Shown here piece by piece: positions 47,728-57,304 of a stretch of 64,000 nt of DNA. How positions within the stretch are numbered: the stretch's first letter is position 1; each line of letters opens with the position of its first letter. Made by a program: the position numbers and the translations under genes. This DNA comes from Lutjanus erythropterus (taxonomy: Eukaryota > Chordata > Actinopteri > Lutjaniformes > Lutjanidae): the NCBI GenBank assembly GCA_020091685.1, contig CM034601.1:11642472-11706471 (forward strand), read 5' to 3'. Under the pieces are notes generated by a model. That model was given only the letters and a program-made list of their open reading frames with translations, made no database searches and was not told where the DNA came from.

Positions 47728-47948
47728 CCTAGTTCAAACATATGTAACTCTGTCCTAGGCTGCCTGGTTAGCTGCCTCCAACATTGCAAACCACTGTGAC
47801 ATATCATATGTCAGCCAGCATGCTGGGAGCATTAGGAATAACTGGATTTCACGTAAGTTATTGAAAGCCATTTGTAAACAGAAACATGAAAGCAAACAAG
47901 CTTGCACGCAGCCTCACTTGATCATCAAAGGCTTATCGATCAAATGGG

Positions 47949-48000
47949 CCTCCTCCTCCTCCACCTCCTCCTCCTCCTCCTCCTCCACCTCCTCCTTCTT
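47949..48000 (+). repeat. (CTC)n trinucleotide microsatellite
   Basis: CTC units with two CAC interruptions. It encodes polyserine or polyglycine in chance frames on the two strands. Confidence 0.95.
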
Positions 48001-48214
48001 GCTCCCTGCTCCACTGAAAGCCAATGGGAGAAAAGTACAGCCCAGCTGTTTGTTCCAAATCATGTTTAAAATGTTCAGATTTCTTGCTCGTGCGTGTGCT
48101 TGTGTGTGTGTTCAGATGGATTTTCGTATCAGCGAGCAAACATAGATGCTCTCACAAGTGTAGATAAGAGCGGAAAATATTCTTTGGCATCTTCGTGTGT
48201 CTTGTGTGATAATT

Positions 48215-48317
48215 TTGCATCTTGAAATCTCAGTGATTAAGAGAAGAAACAACATAGAATTGAGATTTTCTAAATCATTTCATGTTTTTGTCTGCTTTAA
48301 TGTAATATCTTATTTAA
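48215..48317 (+). repeat. Tandem duplication, left unit
   Basis: Shares with 48875-48983: TTGCATCTTGAAA.CTCAGTG, AACA..ATAGAATT.AGATTT, TTCATGTTT/TCCATGTTTGTCT, TTGAATGTAACATCTTATTT-type end. The unit ends at a TTAA where an element begins. Confidence 0.8.
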
Positions 48318-48872
48318 AGGAGCAATATGTAACAACTGCTCATCAAATAATGAGTACTGCAGTCCACATAGAGAGTTGGAGCCATAGACTGTATATTGAA
48401 TAGTTTAAATTGTATTAAATATATGAGCTATGGTTTAAGCAAGTTGTTTCCACGCACCTTCTCCTCCCCAGACTCTAAGAAGCTGTAAGTTCATCAGCTG
48501 TTTATAACTGTCAGTTGTCTGTCAGTGTATAGTTAAGCCCATTATCCTGAAAACAAGAACTCACTGCTCTGAAAAGACACAATCTGGAGTTGGAGTTCAG
48601 GGACTGCCTGTCTTCTGCCTGCCAGACTCCATTAACATGTTGCTAAATTTATCGGTTATAAACATCTACTCCTCCTAAAAGATTATTAACAATTTCTTAA
48701 GACTCATTCGGCATTAATTTGAGCTGTAATTGATGTGAAACAGGTTACATTCTGTACCGCAGGTGTTAAAGAAATGTGTATTTAAACTTAAAATATGTCC
48801 ATAACATATGATGACATATCATGATCATTTTATGATTTATTACAGTAAATATATTACAGATTTCTCCTTTAA
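48314..48872 (+). mobile_element. TTAAAGGAG-family element with TTAA at both ends
   Basis: Begins TTAAAGGAGCAATATGTAAC and ends TTACAGATTTCTCCTTTAA, so its ends are inverted repeats and a TTAA lies at each boundary. TTAA target sites are the hallmark of piggyBac-type transposition, so a non-autonomous piggyBac-like element is inferred. Collinear with 7154-7892 and, in part, 3690-3860. No coding capacity. Confidence 0.75.
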
Positions 48873-48874
48873 TC

Positions 48875-48983
48875 TTGCATCTTGAAACCTCAGTGATTAA
48901 ACTAAGAGGAGGAACAAGATAGAATTTAGATTTTCAACTTTCATTCCATGTTTGTCTCTAGTTGAATGTAACATCTTATTTAA
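48875..48983 (+). repeat. Tandem duplication, right unit
   Basis: Second unit of the roughly 105-bp duplication. It ends in CATCTTATTTAAG at the same TTAA that is occupied in the left unit. Confidence 0.8.
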
Positions 48984-49203
48984 GCAAATGGAGGAGAGGA
49001 AAAGACGCATCCTCGTGAGGTTCTTTGATCACGTTCAGCAGTGACTTATCTTGAATCTTGAAATACAGATCCCAAACATCATTAGTAATTAATAATCTCC
49101 TTAGAAATGAATCAGCAACAAAATCTGAAAGAATATTCATTTCATTTAAGTATTTTAATTAGTCCTGTATCCTGGATTATTTCAGCGTTGTATTTCAGTC
49201 TTG

Positions 49204-49430
49204 TTTAGTCGGGCTGAACCGGGTCCTGGGGTGTTTACCCCCTTGGTGTGGTTTGTTTGGGTTGGTGTGAATGCTGGATTCAAACTCTGGTGCGGACTAA
49301 ACTACCACTCTCTGATCCATGATTTGAACCTATCACAGAAATGCACCATTGTGTCAGTTCATTGGTTAAAAAACATTGTCTCTTCCTGTTTTGGTGACTG
49401 GTAAAGCAGTAGCAGGTTTGCTACCAAAAT
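49204..49430. repeat. Possible degraded fish DNA-transposon fragment
   Basis: Words such as GGTGTGAATGCTGGATTCAA and CTCTGGTGCGGACTAAACTA resemble a repeat I recall from fish genomes. There is no second copy here to confirm it. Confidence 0.35.
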
Positions 49431-49899
49431 GTGGACTGGCAGGGGACAAGCCTCAGAATCAGACCTTTATGTGTGAACCTTAATTATTTGAATAATTTTG
49501 TCTCAATTAATTACTATCTGCCCCTCATTAACATTTCAATCAACACTTTAATTGTTAAGAAACAGGAAATGGTTCCTTCTGAAGGAGAAATGATTGTCCA
49601 AGCTGACTGTTATACATTTTAAGTCATGAAATGTGCCTCCTGGTTCAAATTTAACCCCCTTTTTTTGTTTTGTATTATCATCTTTGCTACACTTGCAGTT
49701 TCACACCATGATACATGTACGTAATGAATAGGTGTTTAAAAAAAGAAAAAAAAGAAAGGTGTTGCTGCTACATTTTGAGTGTGTTAGCTTAAAAGAAACA
49801 ATTTCACGTAATATGTTTGACTCACCTCAAGCAGCACCCCTGCAAGCCCGTATATGTCAACACCTCAGTCTGTGTGAAAAATGTGTGTAAATTGTATAA

Positions 49900-49945
49900 G
49901 ACATGTATCGTCTCAATTTATTTTGCATTGTTTTGTCTTCAACAG
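49900..49945 (+). promoter_or_regulatory. 3' splice site region of the TCF/LEF exon
   Basis: A T-rich tract with a TTTTGTCTTC core leads directly into AACAG at the exon edge. There is no competing AG between the tract and the used AG. The reading frame happens to stay open upstream of the AG, so splice position is set by the family match at SNKV rather than by a stop codon. Confidence 0.75.
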
Positions 49946-50072
49946 TCCAACAAAGTGTCGGTGGTGCAGCAGTCTCATGGGATGCACCCGCTGACGTCCC
50001 TCCTGCCCTACAGCAACGAGCACTTCAGCCCGAGTCCTCCACACCTGCCCACAGACATGAGCCAGAAGACAG
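49946..50072 (+). CDS. tcf7: Internal exon of a TCF/LEF-family transcription factor, probably tcf7
   Basis: This internal coding exon is 127 nt, enters in phase 0 and leaves after one base of a Gly codon. It reads [17 protein letters not shown], then [18 protein letters not shown], then TDMSQKT(G). The family counterpart begins SNKVPVVQ, contains HPLTPLITYSNEHF and ends in KTG, so the exon matches from edge to edge. The acceptor is a pyrimidine-rich tract ending TTCAACAG and the donor is CAG/GTGAGA. In TCF/LEF proteins this segment lies in the central regulatory region, after the N-terminal beta-catenin-binding domain and before the HMG box, in the part linked to Groucho/TLE co-repression. 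These nuclear factors bind CTTTGAT sites and switch Wnt targets. The paralogue is inferred: mammalian TCF7 has PPHGV and ISQK at these places, whereas TCF7L2 and TCF7L1 have DPKTG and LEF1 has NSKQG. The family call is firm; the tcf7 call is moderate. Confidence 0.85.
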
Positions 50073-50086
50073 GTGAGAACACACAC

Positions 50087-50089
<3 letters not shown>

Positions 50090-50137
<48 letters not shown>
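50090..50137 (+). repeat. (CA)n microsatellite next to the exon's 5' splice site
   Basis: About 24 AC dinucleotides start within 20 nt of the donor; the intervening bases are also CA-like (ACACACTTACAC). CA-repeat RNA is a known binding target of hnRNP L, so on the sense transcript this tract could influence use of the donor. Confidence 0.95.
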
Positions 50138-50139
<2 letters not shown>

Positions 50140-50204
50140 GAAGGAAACTAATGTACACACATGTACTATAGGCATACGCTTTTAAAAATAAAACTGCGAA
50201 CCAG

Positions 50205-51055
50205 AAACGTAAAGGGTTCTTCAGCTTGTCCCCATTGGAGGACTCTTTTTGGTTCCTTGCAAAATCTTTTGTAAAGGTCCCACTCTAAACCCTTTCAGAG
50301 GGTTCTACCTAGAACCCAACATAAAGTGTTATACCTAGAGCCATCTGTTTAAGGTTTCAGACTCATAGAACCCTTCTATGGTGAAATGGCTGGACCTAGA
50401 ACCCTCTCAAGGGGTTCCATTCAGAACCTTTCCACCTTGCAAAGGTGCTAACAAGAACCCACACAGGGGATTTGTCAAGAACCCTGTCTTCATTTAAAGT
50501 TGACATTTGGCAAATAGCGAGGTTTCACTTAGAATATAAATATTGCTAGAACCATGTAGGGTTCTTCAGCTTATCCCCATAGGAGAGAACTTTTTGGTTA
50601 CTGGTAGAACCTTTTATAAAGTTTCCACTTTGAACCCTTTCAGAGCGTTCTACCTAGAATCCAACTTAAAGGGTACCTAAAACCATCAAGGTTCCACCCG
50701 GAACCCCCTAAAGTCCCTTTTCTACCAAATTAGCTGCTGTTCTTGAACCGGTTGCATTCAACATTCTTGGAAACACATCAAATTATTGCTTAAATTGGAA
50801 TGGGGCCAGTTCCACGTTGGTGGAAAAGGGCTACTCTATATGAGAGGTTCTATAGAAAACTCCTCTGTGGTGTAATGGTTCCATCTAGAACCCTCTCTGT
50901 GGGTTCTATTCAAGACCTTGGTTCTTGTTAGAATCCTAAGAGTTTCACCCAATCCTTGAAGGCTCTTCCTTCTATAAAGGGTTCTTTGGATTAAAAATGT
51001 TCTTAATGGAACCCTTTTTCTGACCATGAACCCTTGATGAACCCTTATTTGTAAG
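50205..51055. repeat. Dispersed repeat rich in GGTTCT/AGAACC words
   Basis: About 850 bp in which the hexamer AGAACC or its complement GGTTCT recurs every few tens of bases in both orientations, often as AGAACCCT or GGGTTCT. Two halves share the order 'GGTTCTTCAGCTT.TCCCCAT.GGAG' (near 50216 and 50570), then 'CCCTTTCAGAG.GTTCTACCTAGAA' (near 50291 and 50635), so there is an internal duplication of roughly 350 bp. Similar AGAACC-rich sequences are widespread in fish genomes. No open frame of interest is present. Confidence 0.7.
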
Positions 51056-51298
51056 ACTGACACGTGGACACACACATACACACACGCGGCCGTCATTCCT
51101 GATGTTGAATTCTTGTCGAAATACTGAATTACACACATTTAAGCAGCGCTCTCACACAGGCACATATACACACACGCACAAATAAACACAGACATTCTCC
51201 AGGCGGCTGCTGAATTGTTGCTGAAATCCTCGTCCACATACACACAGTGATCTATTTGTGCTGTCGACACATCATTCATCACATTGACATAAATGCAA

Positions 51299-51319
51299 CA
51301 CACACACACACACACACAC
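51299..51319 (+). repeat. (CA)n microsatellite
   Basis: Short CA array in a CA-rich 650-bp zone (51060-51780). Confidence 0.9.
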
Positions 51320-51490
51320 TAGCGTTGTCTCATTTTACCAGAAACACACACACAAGAAATGTAACAAAACAAATATAATATATTCATACTTGTTTTTTCT
51401 CTTTCTATTTCTTGTTCCTTCTCTTACACACACACATGCATGTCACACACACACATTTGTCAACCCCTCCTCACTCCTCATACATGCGCG

Positions 51491-51516
51491 CGCACACACA
51501 CACACACACACACACA
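51491..51516 (+). repeat. (CA)n microsatellite
   Basis: CA array preceded by GCGCGC. The long His/Thr-rich open frames at 51390-51785 arise from this zone. Confidence 0.92.
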
Positions 51517-51789
51517 TATGCTCAGGCACGCACACAGTGTGTGAAGTGGCAGTACCGGCTCCGTCAGCCTGTGGCGGTTCTTTGGCTGCTCTGAAGTGGC
51601 CTGGTCCTCTGAAGGGACCGCCAGCCACACACACACACACTCACACAAAGATGGAAACAATTAGAGTGACAATCGCACAAGCCATCGCTGCAGCACACAC
51701 AAGGTTCTCCTTAGCGAGCGCTGTACATACAAACACACACTGTACTCTGTTTGAAAGTCACAAACAAACACACCCTGACATTTAAACAC

Positions 51790-52395
51790 TGTAGGATTTT
51801 ATGCTAAAAGGATGCCAGTGTTGGTTGGTCAACCCATCTCTGTGTGTCTCACTATATATCCAAACGATTGACCACATTACTGTTGAACACACTGAACGTA
51901 TTCATGCTCCCCAGATGATATTTTTTGTCACAAGTTGATATAATTGTCCCCATCAGGTCAAACTTTAAAAGTCTACTCTTGAATCTGTGGTGGAAAGGTG
52001 CCTGAGCAATGGAGCAGCTGCCCCCAAGCTAATACCCCTCGTCCAGACTACAAATGTCACATCAGCATCGCACCTGCATGACGACAGCGGTCAGACCACA
52101 CTGAAGCGTCTGTCTATATAGACTTAGATAAATGAGAATATTCCTGATTTGTGGGAGAGGCGATGGAGTGATGGATGCTGTCCAGAATCAGATGCTCCGA
52201 GCAGTTGGGGATTTGGTCGCTGCGCTCAGAGCAGACAGGTTTTGGTGTTAAGAGCCGAGGGATTAAAATTTAGCAGTTTTCTAGTGGCAGTACATGTACA
52301 GTTTGCTAATGAAAACATTGTAGAAAAAGTCCAAGAACGTCCCCTGTCTTACTTCCCAGCTGCTGGGTGAAGTGAAGAGAGAGTCTGTGGGATTA
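51790..52395. other. Unremarkable intronic sequence
   Basis: No exon or repeat recognised. Confidence 0.4.
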
Positions 52396-52399
52396 AACT

Positions 52400-52690
52400 A
52401 GAGCAGAATAAGCTGGTCTCTGGCTCTGGAGCACACTCTGCCTCATAAAATACGATTTACAGGTAATTGTACTCAGTTTCTAACGGCAGGATGCAGTCAA
52501 TTCGTTGCCCTTTGTGTTTGTTTATCTGTCACTTACTGCTGAAAGCACAGAATACAAAGAAAAAAAGGATTTTTATATAAAACAAGGCAGGCTTTTATAG
52601 TGAAAGAGCAGCTTTGCTGGTCATTATTAGGAAATGGCACTTTCAGTCGTAATTAAGTGAAAGAAATCCAGCCATACTAATCTTACACCC
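52400..52690. promoter_or_regulatory. Candidate regulatory block
   Basis: Unique sequence with CAGGTAATTGTAC, CCCTTTGTGTTTGTTTATC (FOX-type), GTAATTAAGTG. Weak call. Confidence 0.25.
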
Positions 52691-53146
52691 CCACTATGTA
52701 ACTAGTAAGTATAACTAGGCATCTATGCTGCTGAGTACATTCATCGTCCCGAGAAGACTAACCATACATGTATTAAAGAGGAGCTCCACTGATTTTTACA
52801 CATCAAAGTCTGTTTTTAGATCTTGGGGAGCTGCTGCTGCGTATGTGGAAAAGGTTCCAGAGGGAGCTGCACAAAATCAGATAAAGTGGTTGGTCAGGTC
52901 TGAAGATTACAAGTTTCAAAATGAAAAAAGAAATATCTCGGGGTTTGGACTTAGGAAAAGTGTGTCCTTACCAGATCTCTGTTGCCTGCTCCTCATCTCT
53001 GCTTGAGGCTAGTGGCTCAAGGCTACATCAGCCAATGTCAGACCGGACTGTTGGCAGTTGAGTTGCATTGTGGTAAATGTAGGTGGCAGGTTTTGGAAAA
53101 GAAGAAGAATGTAAGGAATGAAAAATGTGAAATCTCTGGTTCTGCT

Positions 53147-53438
53147 TAAGGCTGCATTGTATGGTTAAAAAAAAAAGATTTTTTGATTGTGATATGATTC
53201 ATGTTTAGTGGGAATGATCATTTTTGCATCACAATTTTCATTTTCACAAAAAAAAAACTATTATTTTATTGGTGTCTGTAACAAATAAACTTGTTGTCTT
53301 ACATCTGAGAAACCATCATTATAAAGCTGTTTTATCACGCATTTTCCCTCCTCAAACAATTGCATTTCTGCAATTTTGATATTGCACTTGCCCAGATTGT
53401 AGTTTTGATAATATTACGGTGAATTGTGCAGCCCTGAT
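53147..53438. mobile_element. MITE with GGCTGCA...TGCAGCC inverted ends
   Basis: Left end AAGGCTGCATTGTATGGTTA, right end GGTGAATTGTGCAGCCCT. The interior has CATTTCTGCAATTTTGATAT and runs of A. The ends resemble, but differ from, the GGGCTGCAACTAA family. Confidence 0.6.
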
Positions 53439-53568
53439 TCGGCTGCATTGATTTTCAGACATTTTTTAAATAGACCATTGTGAGTCTAGTACTCACAGTA
53501 CAATGCTAAATCGATCGAGCACCCTTTTAAGAGAGCTGGATACATTGTGGCATTCAACAATTTATACG

Positions 53569-53690
53569 GGTGGCTGTAGCTCAGGAGGGGAGTTGGTTGT
53601 CCATCAGTCTCAAGGTTGATGGTTCAGTCCCCGGTGTCTCATGTCCACATGTAGAAGTGTCCTTGAGCAAAACACTGAACTAAAAGAGGC
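53569..53690 (+). mobile_element. tRNA-derived SINE fragment
   Basis: GTGGCTGTAGCTCAGGAGGG resembles an RNA polymerase III A box and GGTTCAGTCCCC a B box, spaced as in tRNA heads. The following GTCCACATGTAGAAGTGTCC then TTGAGCAAAACACTGAAC is a body known from fish SINE-like repeats. It cannot fold as a real tRNA (no matching acceptor stem), so it is not a tRNA gene. Confidence 0.6.
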
Positions 53691-54044
53691 AATTTACTGC
53701 AGCATCTCTAACACTATTTACAAGACACTTCAAAGGACAAACAAGGTCAGTTATTCAATTTGTATTAAGGATTTTTAAATCATGAAGATCTTTGGTTCAA
53801 GCTAGTAGAGACTGATGCGCTGTGGGCCGATGACGAGGGGGTAAACCTTGCGACAAGAACCCTTTTTTTTGGGTTTTAGTGCTGGGTGAGCAATAAATGG
53901 GTGCCATCCTTGAACACTTGATCCAGCTCTTTTTATGAATCCATGAGACTTAACCTTTTTATTTTGGACACTCCACAAGCTTCGCCATGAATTTTATTGA
54001 GTGCATTTATTGGTCATTATTAGGAATGGAGTGGAGTGTTTCAT

Positions 54045-54226
54045 TCAGTACCTTTTTTGAAGGTTCTTGAAAGTAGCTTGCAGTGCGAGCACAACCATAC
54101 AAGTTGTTGGGGTACCTAAACAATTGAGTGCAGGTATCGTTTGAGTGGAGAAGTTTCAATACTACTTGGTACTGGGTTATTTCAATCAATACCTTAAAGG
54201 TATTGAGTGCTGATACTGGGCCCTAA
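54045..54226. repeat. Possible degraded MITE
   Basis: Repeated ATACC/GGTATC words (CAATACCTTAAAGGTATTGA; GGTACTGGGTTATTTCAATC) ending GGGCCCTA resemble a fish repeat. The palindrome CAATACCTTAAAGGTATTG is near perfect. Confidence 0.4.
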
Positions 54227-57035
54227 TAATTATTCAAGGTAATTCAGTGATGTCTATGAACTACACTGCAGACTGGAGTCTCTGCTAACAGTGACTACAT
54301 GTACATGCAGACTAATTGTCCACTGTTGTTGAGAATATGATTATGTGTGGAGCATTTTCTGATTAAGACATGTGGAATATGCCAGTATTATTCAGGCTTA
54401 AAGTGCATTCTTTAAACATATATGCAGAATATGTTTCTTAATTGTAATACACAGCGTCTTGCTTGTCACCTCTGTGCTGTAAACAAACCAATTAGCCAAC
54501 ATTTTGCATAGCTGGGGTAGAGATGCATGCACAGTAGAAAAGCCCATATTTCTTCGGGGAGGGAGAAACACACCTACATTTAAACGTTCTGAAAAAACTT
54601 GAATATCAACAGGTTACAACATTAGACATTACACTTTTCTATAATCAGAAGATGCACGCCCTGCAAGTAAACATGAATATTAGTGGAATATTAATTTTCA
54701 GTAGTCATGTAAACAGCTTAGTAGAGATATTGTCTTTTTCAGAATAAGGGCAAAAACTGGAACATTTCCTGCCTCTAACGTAGTCGGCATCAATCACACT
54801 GACAACTTTCTGTGTGCATGTTGAGTAGAATTGCATCATAGCGTGCTTATTGTTTTAAAGGGGGTAGAAGAAAACCTAAATCATTTGTGGGTTGTTTGTT
54901 CCACCCAACATTTTCCTGTGATTTTGTGGAATGAACATTGCAGCTCCAGCAACACAAATATTCTTTGAAGTGAAGTCAAAAGTTTCTCTTCAGTTAAAAT
55001 GACGCTGCAATCAATGGTAGTGGTGATAGTTTGATAACTCGGATCATATGACACTGGTAACGATGATGTCATTTAAACACAAGACGGGAAATACAACTAA
55101 AGATGCCAAAAACAAATAGCAAAAAGGCAAAAGACTGCAGGCAAATGTTGACATCATTTAAGTCTGTAGCATCTGTAGAACTCACAGTTCAACCCAGCTG
55201 ACAGCCATGAAATCGCTCACTGATGTGCTGATTTGAAATTCATCGGTCCTCCAATACTGCCTGGGTTTTCCTCAGGAACTGCCGCTTCTGAACAAGATAA
55301 TTGAGGGATTTTGACAGTGATGACGACGACGAAAGCGAGCACTTTTTTCAGTGAAAAGTATAAAAGAGGAGTAGAGAATAAAAGGTTGAGAGCAAAAGTT
55401 GAAAAATCATAAACTTCAGTGGAACAAAAGTCTTTTCCAGTCTCTGATTAGATATCGGAGTCTGACCTTAGGCAATCTTCTGCCTGCTCCATCTGGAAAT
55501 CCCCTTTATCCTGCAAAAACACTCTCCTTGTCTGGTCTAGACTCTTTGTGTGTGTGTGTGTGTGACGCTAGCACCGTGACTCAGCTCTTAATGACAGACT
55601 GAGCCACCTGCTTCTAACCCCTTACACACACACACACAGCTAACACCTGGCTGCTACACATAATCTTTCTCCATCATCTCACCTGAATTCTGAGTACGTA
55701 ACGTTTCCGCTCAGGACAACACACACACGCAAACACGCACACACCTTACCTCACGCCTAACATCATTCATCAGCTCGTCACAGGTGGGGTTACCTCATCA
55801 GTGATGTCATTCTTTGACACTTATCTACTGTTCTCCTGCATCGCTAAGCTCAGTGTTTATCAATAAAGTTACAATCGGGGGATTAAAGCTGGAGTATTGA
55901 GAGCTGATCTGAGGCGCGTGTTTTCCTTGAACTGTCAACTCCTGAGCACTGGGTCTCTGCAGTAGGAAAATTGAAAATACATGAAGAAACAAGCAGCGGT
56001 ATCAGATTTAAAGATGCTTTACAGATGTAGTGTATGCAGGGCTTAAATTTCTCAAGGACCACGTGTGATTTCCAGCACAGAGCAGCCTCTCTCAGTGCCG
56101 TCGCCGTCCAAACACACCATCTCCACATTCAGTGTAGAAAAATACCAAAACACTTGTTTAATTCTGCTTTTTGTTGTGTTTTTCTGTCATATCTGGCATT
56201 AGCTTTCATCAAGCAGCCAGGAATTTTGAGTTTCTGTCTTCTGAAAAACAAAATGATGGATGAAGTTGGTGAAATTTGAAGATTCTGAAGAGTCAAAATA
56301 CTTTTATTGGCATCACAGATACATGCCAATAAAACATTTTAACTGCCATAGTGCTTTCTGATTATAAACTTCTCCCATTGCTAAGGTTACACTGCTTTCA
56401 GCTGTCAAATTATAGTTGTATGTTCTACATTTCCTTAGGCTTAATCTTTATATATCGCTTATAATTACTTGATCTCTTGTAATTTCTATGCTCTGCCAGT
56501 TTCTTTCTCTCACTTTCTCCAGGCCTATAATTATGCCACTCATACATCACTTGCATTCAAAGGTTGAAAAATCAGAGATGTGATTACCACTTTTCTTTTT
56601 TGTGTCCCTCTTCCTACATCACCACACCAGTGATGTGTGAAATCCCAGGGGTGACCGTCAGTATGAAAGTTAATTTGCCTCCTGTTATTATGCTGCGTGC
56701 AGTTCATCATGTTATCCATCTTGTTCTTTGTGTTGTCATGTTGGTGACAGACAATAGGGTGTCACTGTGAGCGCAGCTCATTGTAGGTTACTATAATAAT
56801 CATGCAGTGTTTGTGAACAGGGAAGGTCTTTGGTTATATTTCTGCTCAAAGGTGAAACCTCTCTTTCTTTAACCTACTTTGTTGTAGGGTGAGCTCACAG
56901 CTCTCACTTTATCACTTCCTCTGTTATTTCCATCAGAACCCAACGTCTGTTTTCACTGCGGGCTAAAAAAAGTTACTCGAGGACCTTTGGTTGTATTTCA
57001 GCTTCATAAACACCCCAACTTTCACTTTAATTTCC
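54227..57035. other. Mostly unremarkable intronic sequence
   Basis: Short CA/GT arrays near 55549-55563, 55625-55638 and 55719-55742. No exon, repeat family or RNA gene recognised. Confidence 0.4.
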
Positions 57036-57069
57036 ACTTGTAGTGAGGGCAAAAATAATATTGTATGGG

Positions 57070-57304
57070 TCTAGTTTGGTAAAATTAAGATAAAATTACT
57101 GTTTTTGCCAAAGGAGTTTGGTTGTTTTGGCTAGAGCGTTTTTTGGCAGTCTGATGGCGAAGTAAAGCAGTGAAAAAGTTGCTTCAGTGGGTGGCTAAAA
57201 TACATTTCTTCTGCTGACCCTGTCCACAGCAGTACATTGTTCAACTTCACATAGATAATAACTTCATAAAATCCCACTTCAAAAAATCCAAACTGTCCCT
57301 TTAA
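57070..57304 (-). mobile_element. GTTCGGATTTTTTGAAGTGGG family copy
   Basis: On the minus strand it begins GTTAAAGGGACAGTTTGGAT then TTTTTGAAGTGGGATTTTAT. TGTGGACAGGGTCAGC follows where other copies have the CACAGTCAAT-TACC segment. The TTAA at this end fits a TTAA-targeting element. Confidence 0.7.

Larger units (their letters stand above)
1..49945 (+). other. Upstream intron of the TCF/LEF gene (3' part)
   Basis: Everything left of the exon is read as intron, because the exon needs an upstream partner and none was recognised. I looked for the neighbouring family segments (beta-catenin-binding domain, the MIPDL..SPYL segment, and the optional YLQMKWP-type exon) and saw none. The intron is therefore at least 49.9 kb if no small exon was missed. 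Gene orientation comes from the exon alone. A second gene or non-coding RNA inside the intron cannot be excluded. Confidence 0.6.

Noticed and set aside
47949-48000. Polyglycine/polyserine coding repeat
   Set aside because: Simple CTC microsatellite without surrounding coding sequence.
50205-51055. CRISPR-like array
   Set aside because: Words are only six bases, irregularly spaced and in both orientations, in a vertebrate intron; a dispersed repeat explains it.
53569-53645. tRNA gene
   Set aside because: A-box-like and B-box-like words are present, but no acceptor stem closes and the sequence continues into a SINE-like body.
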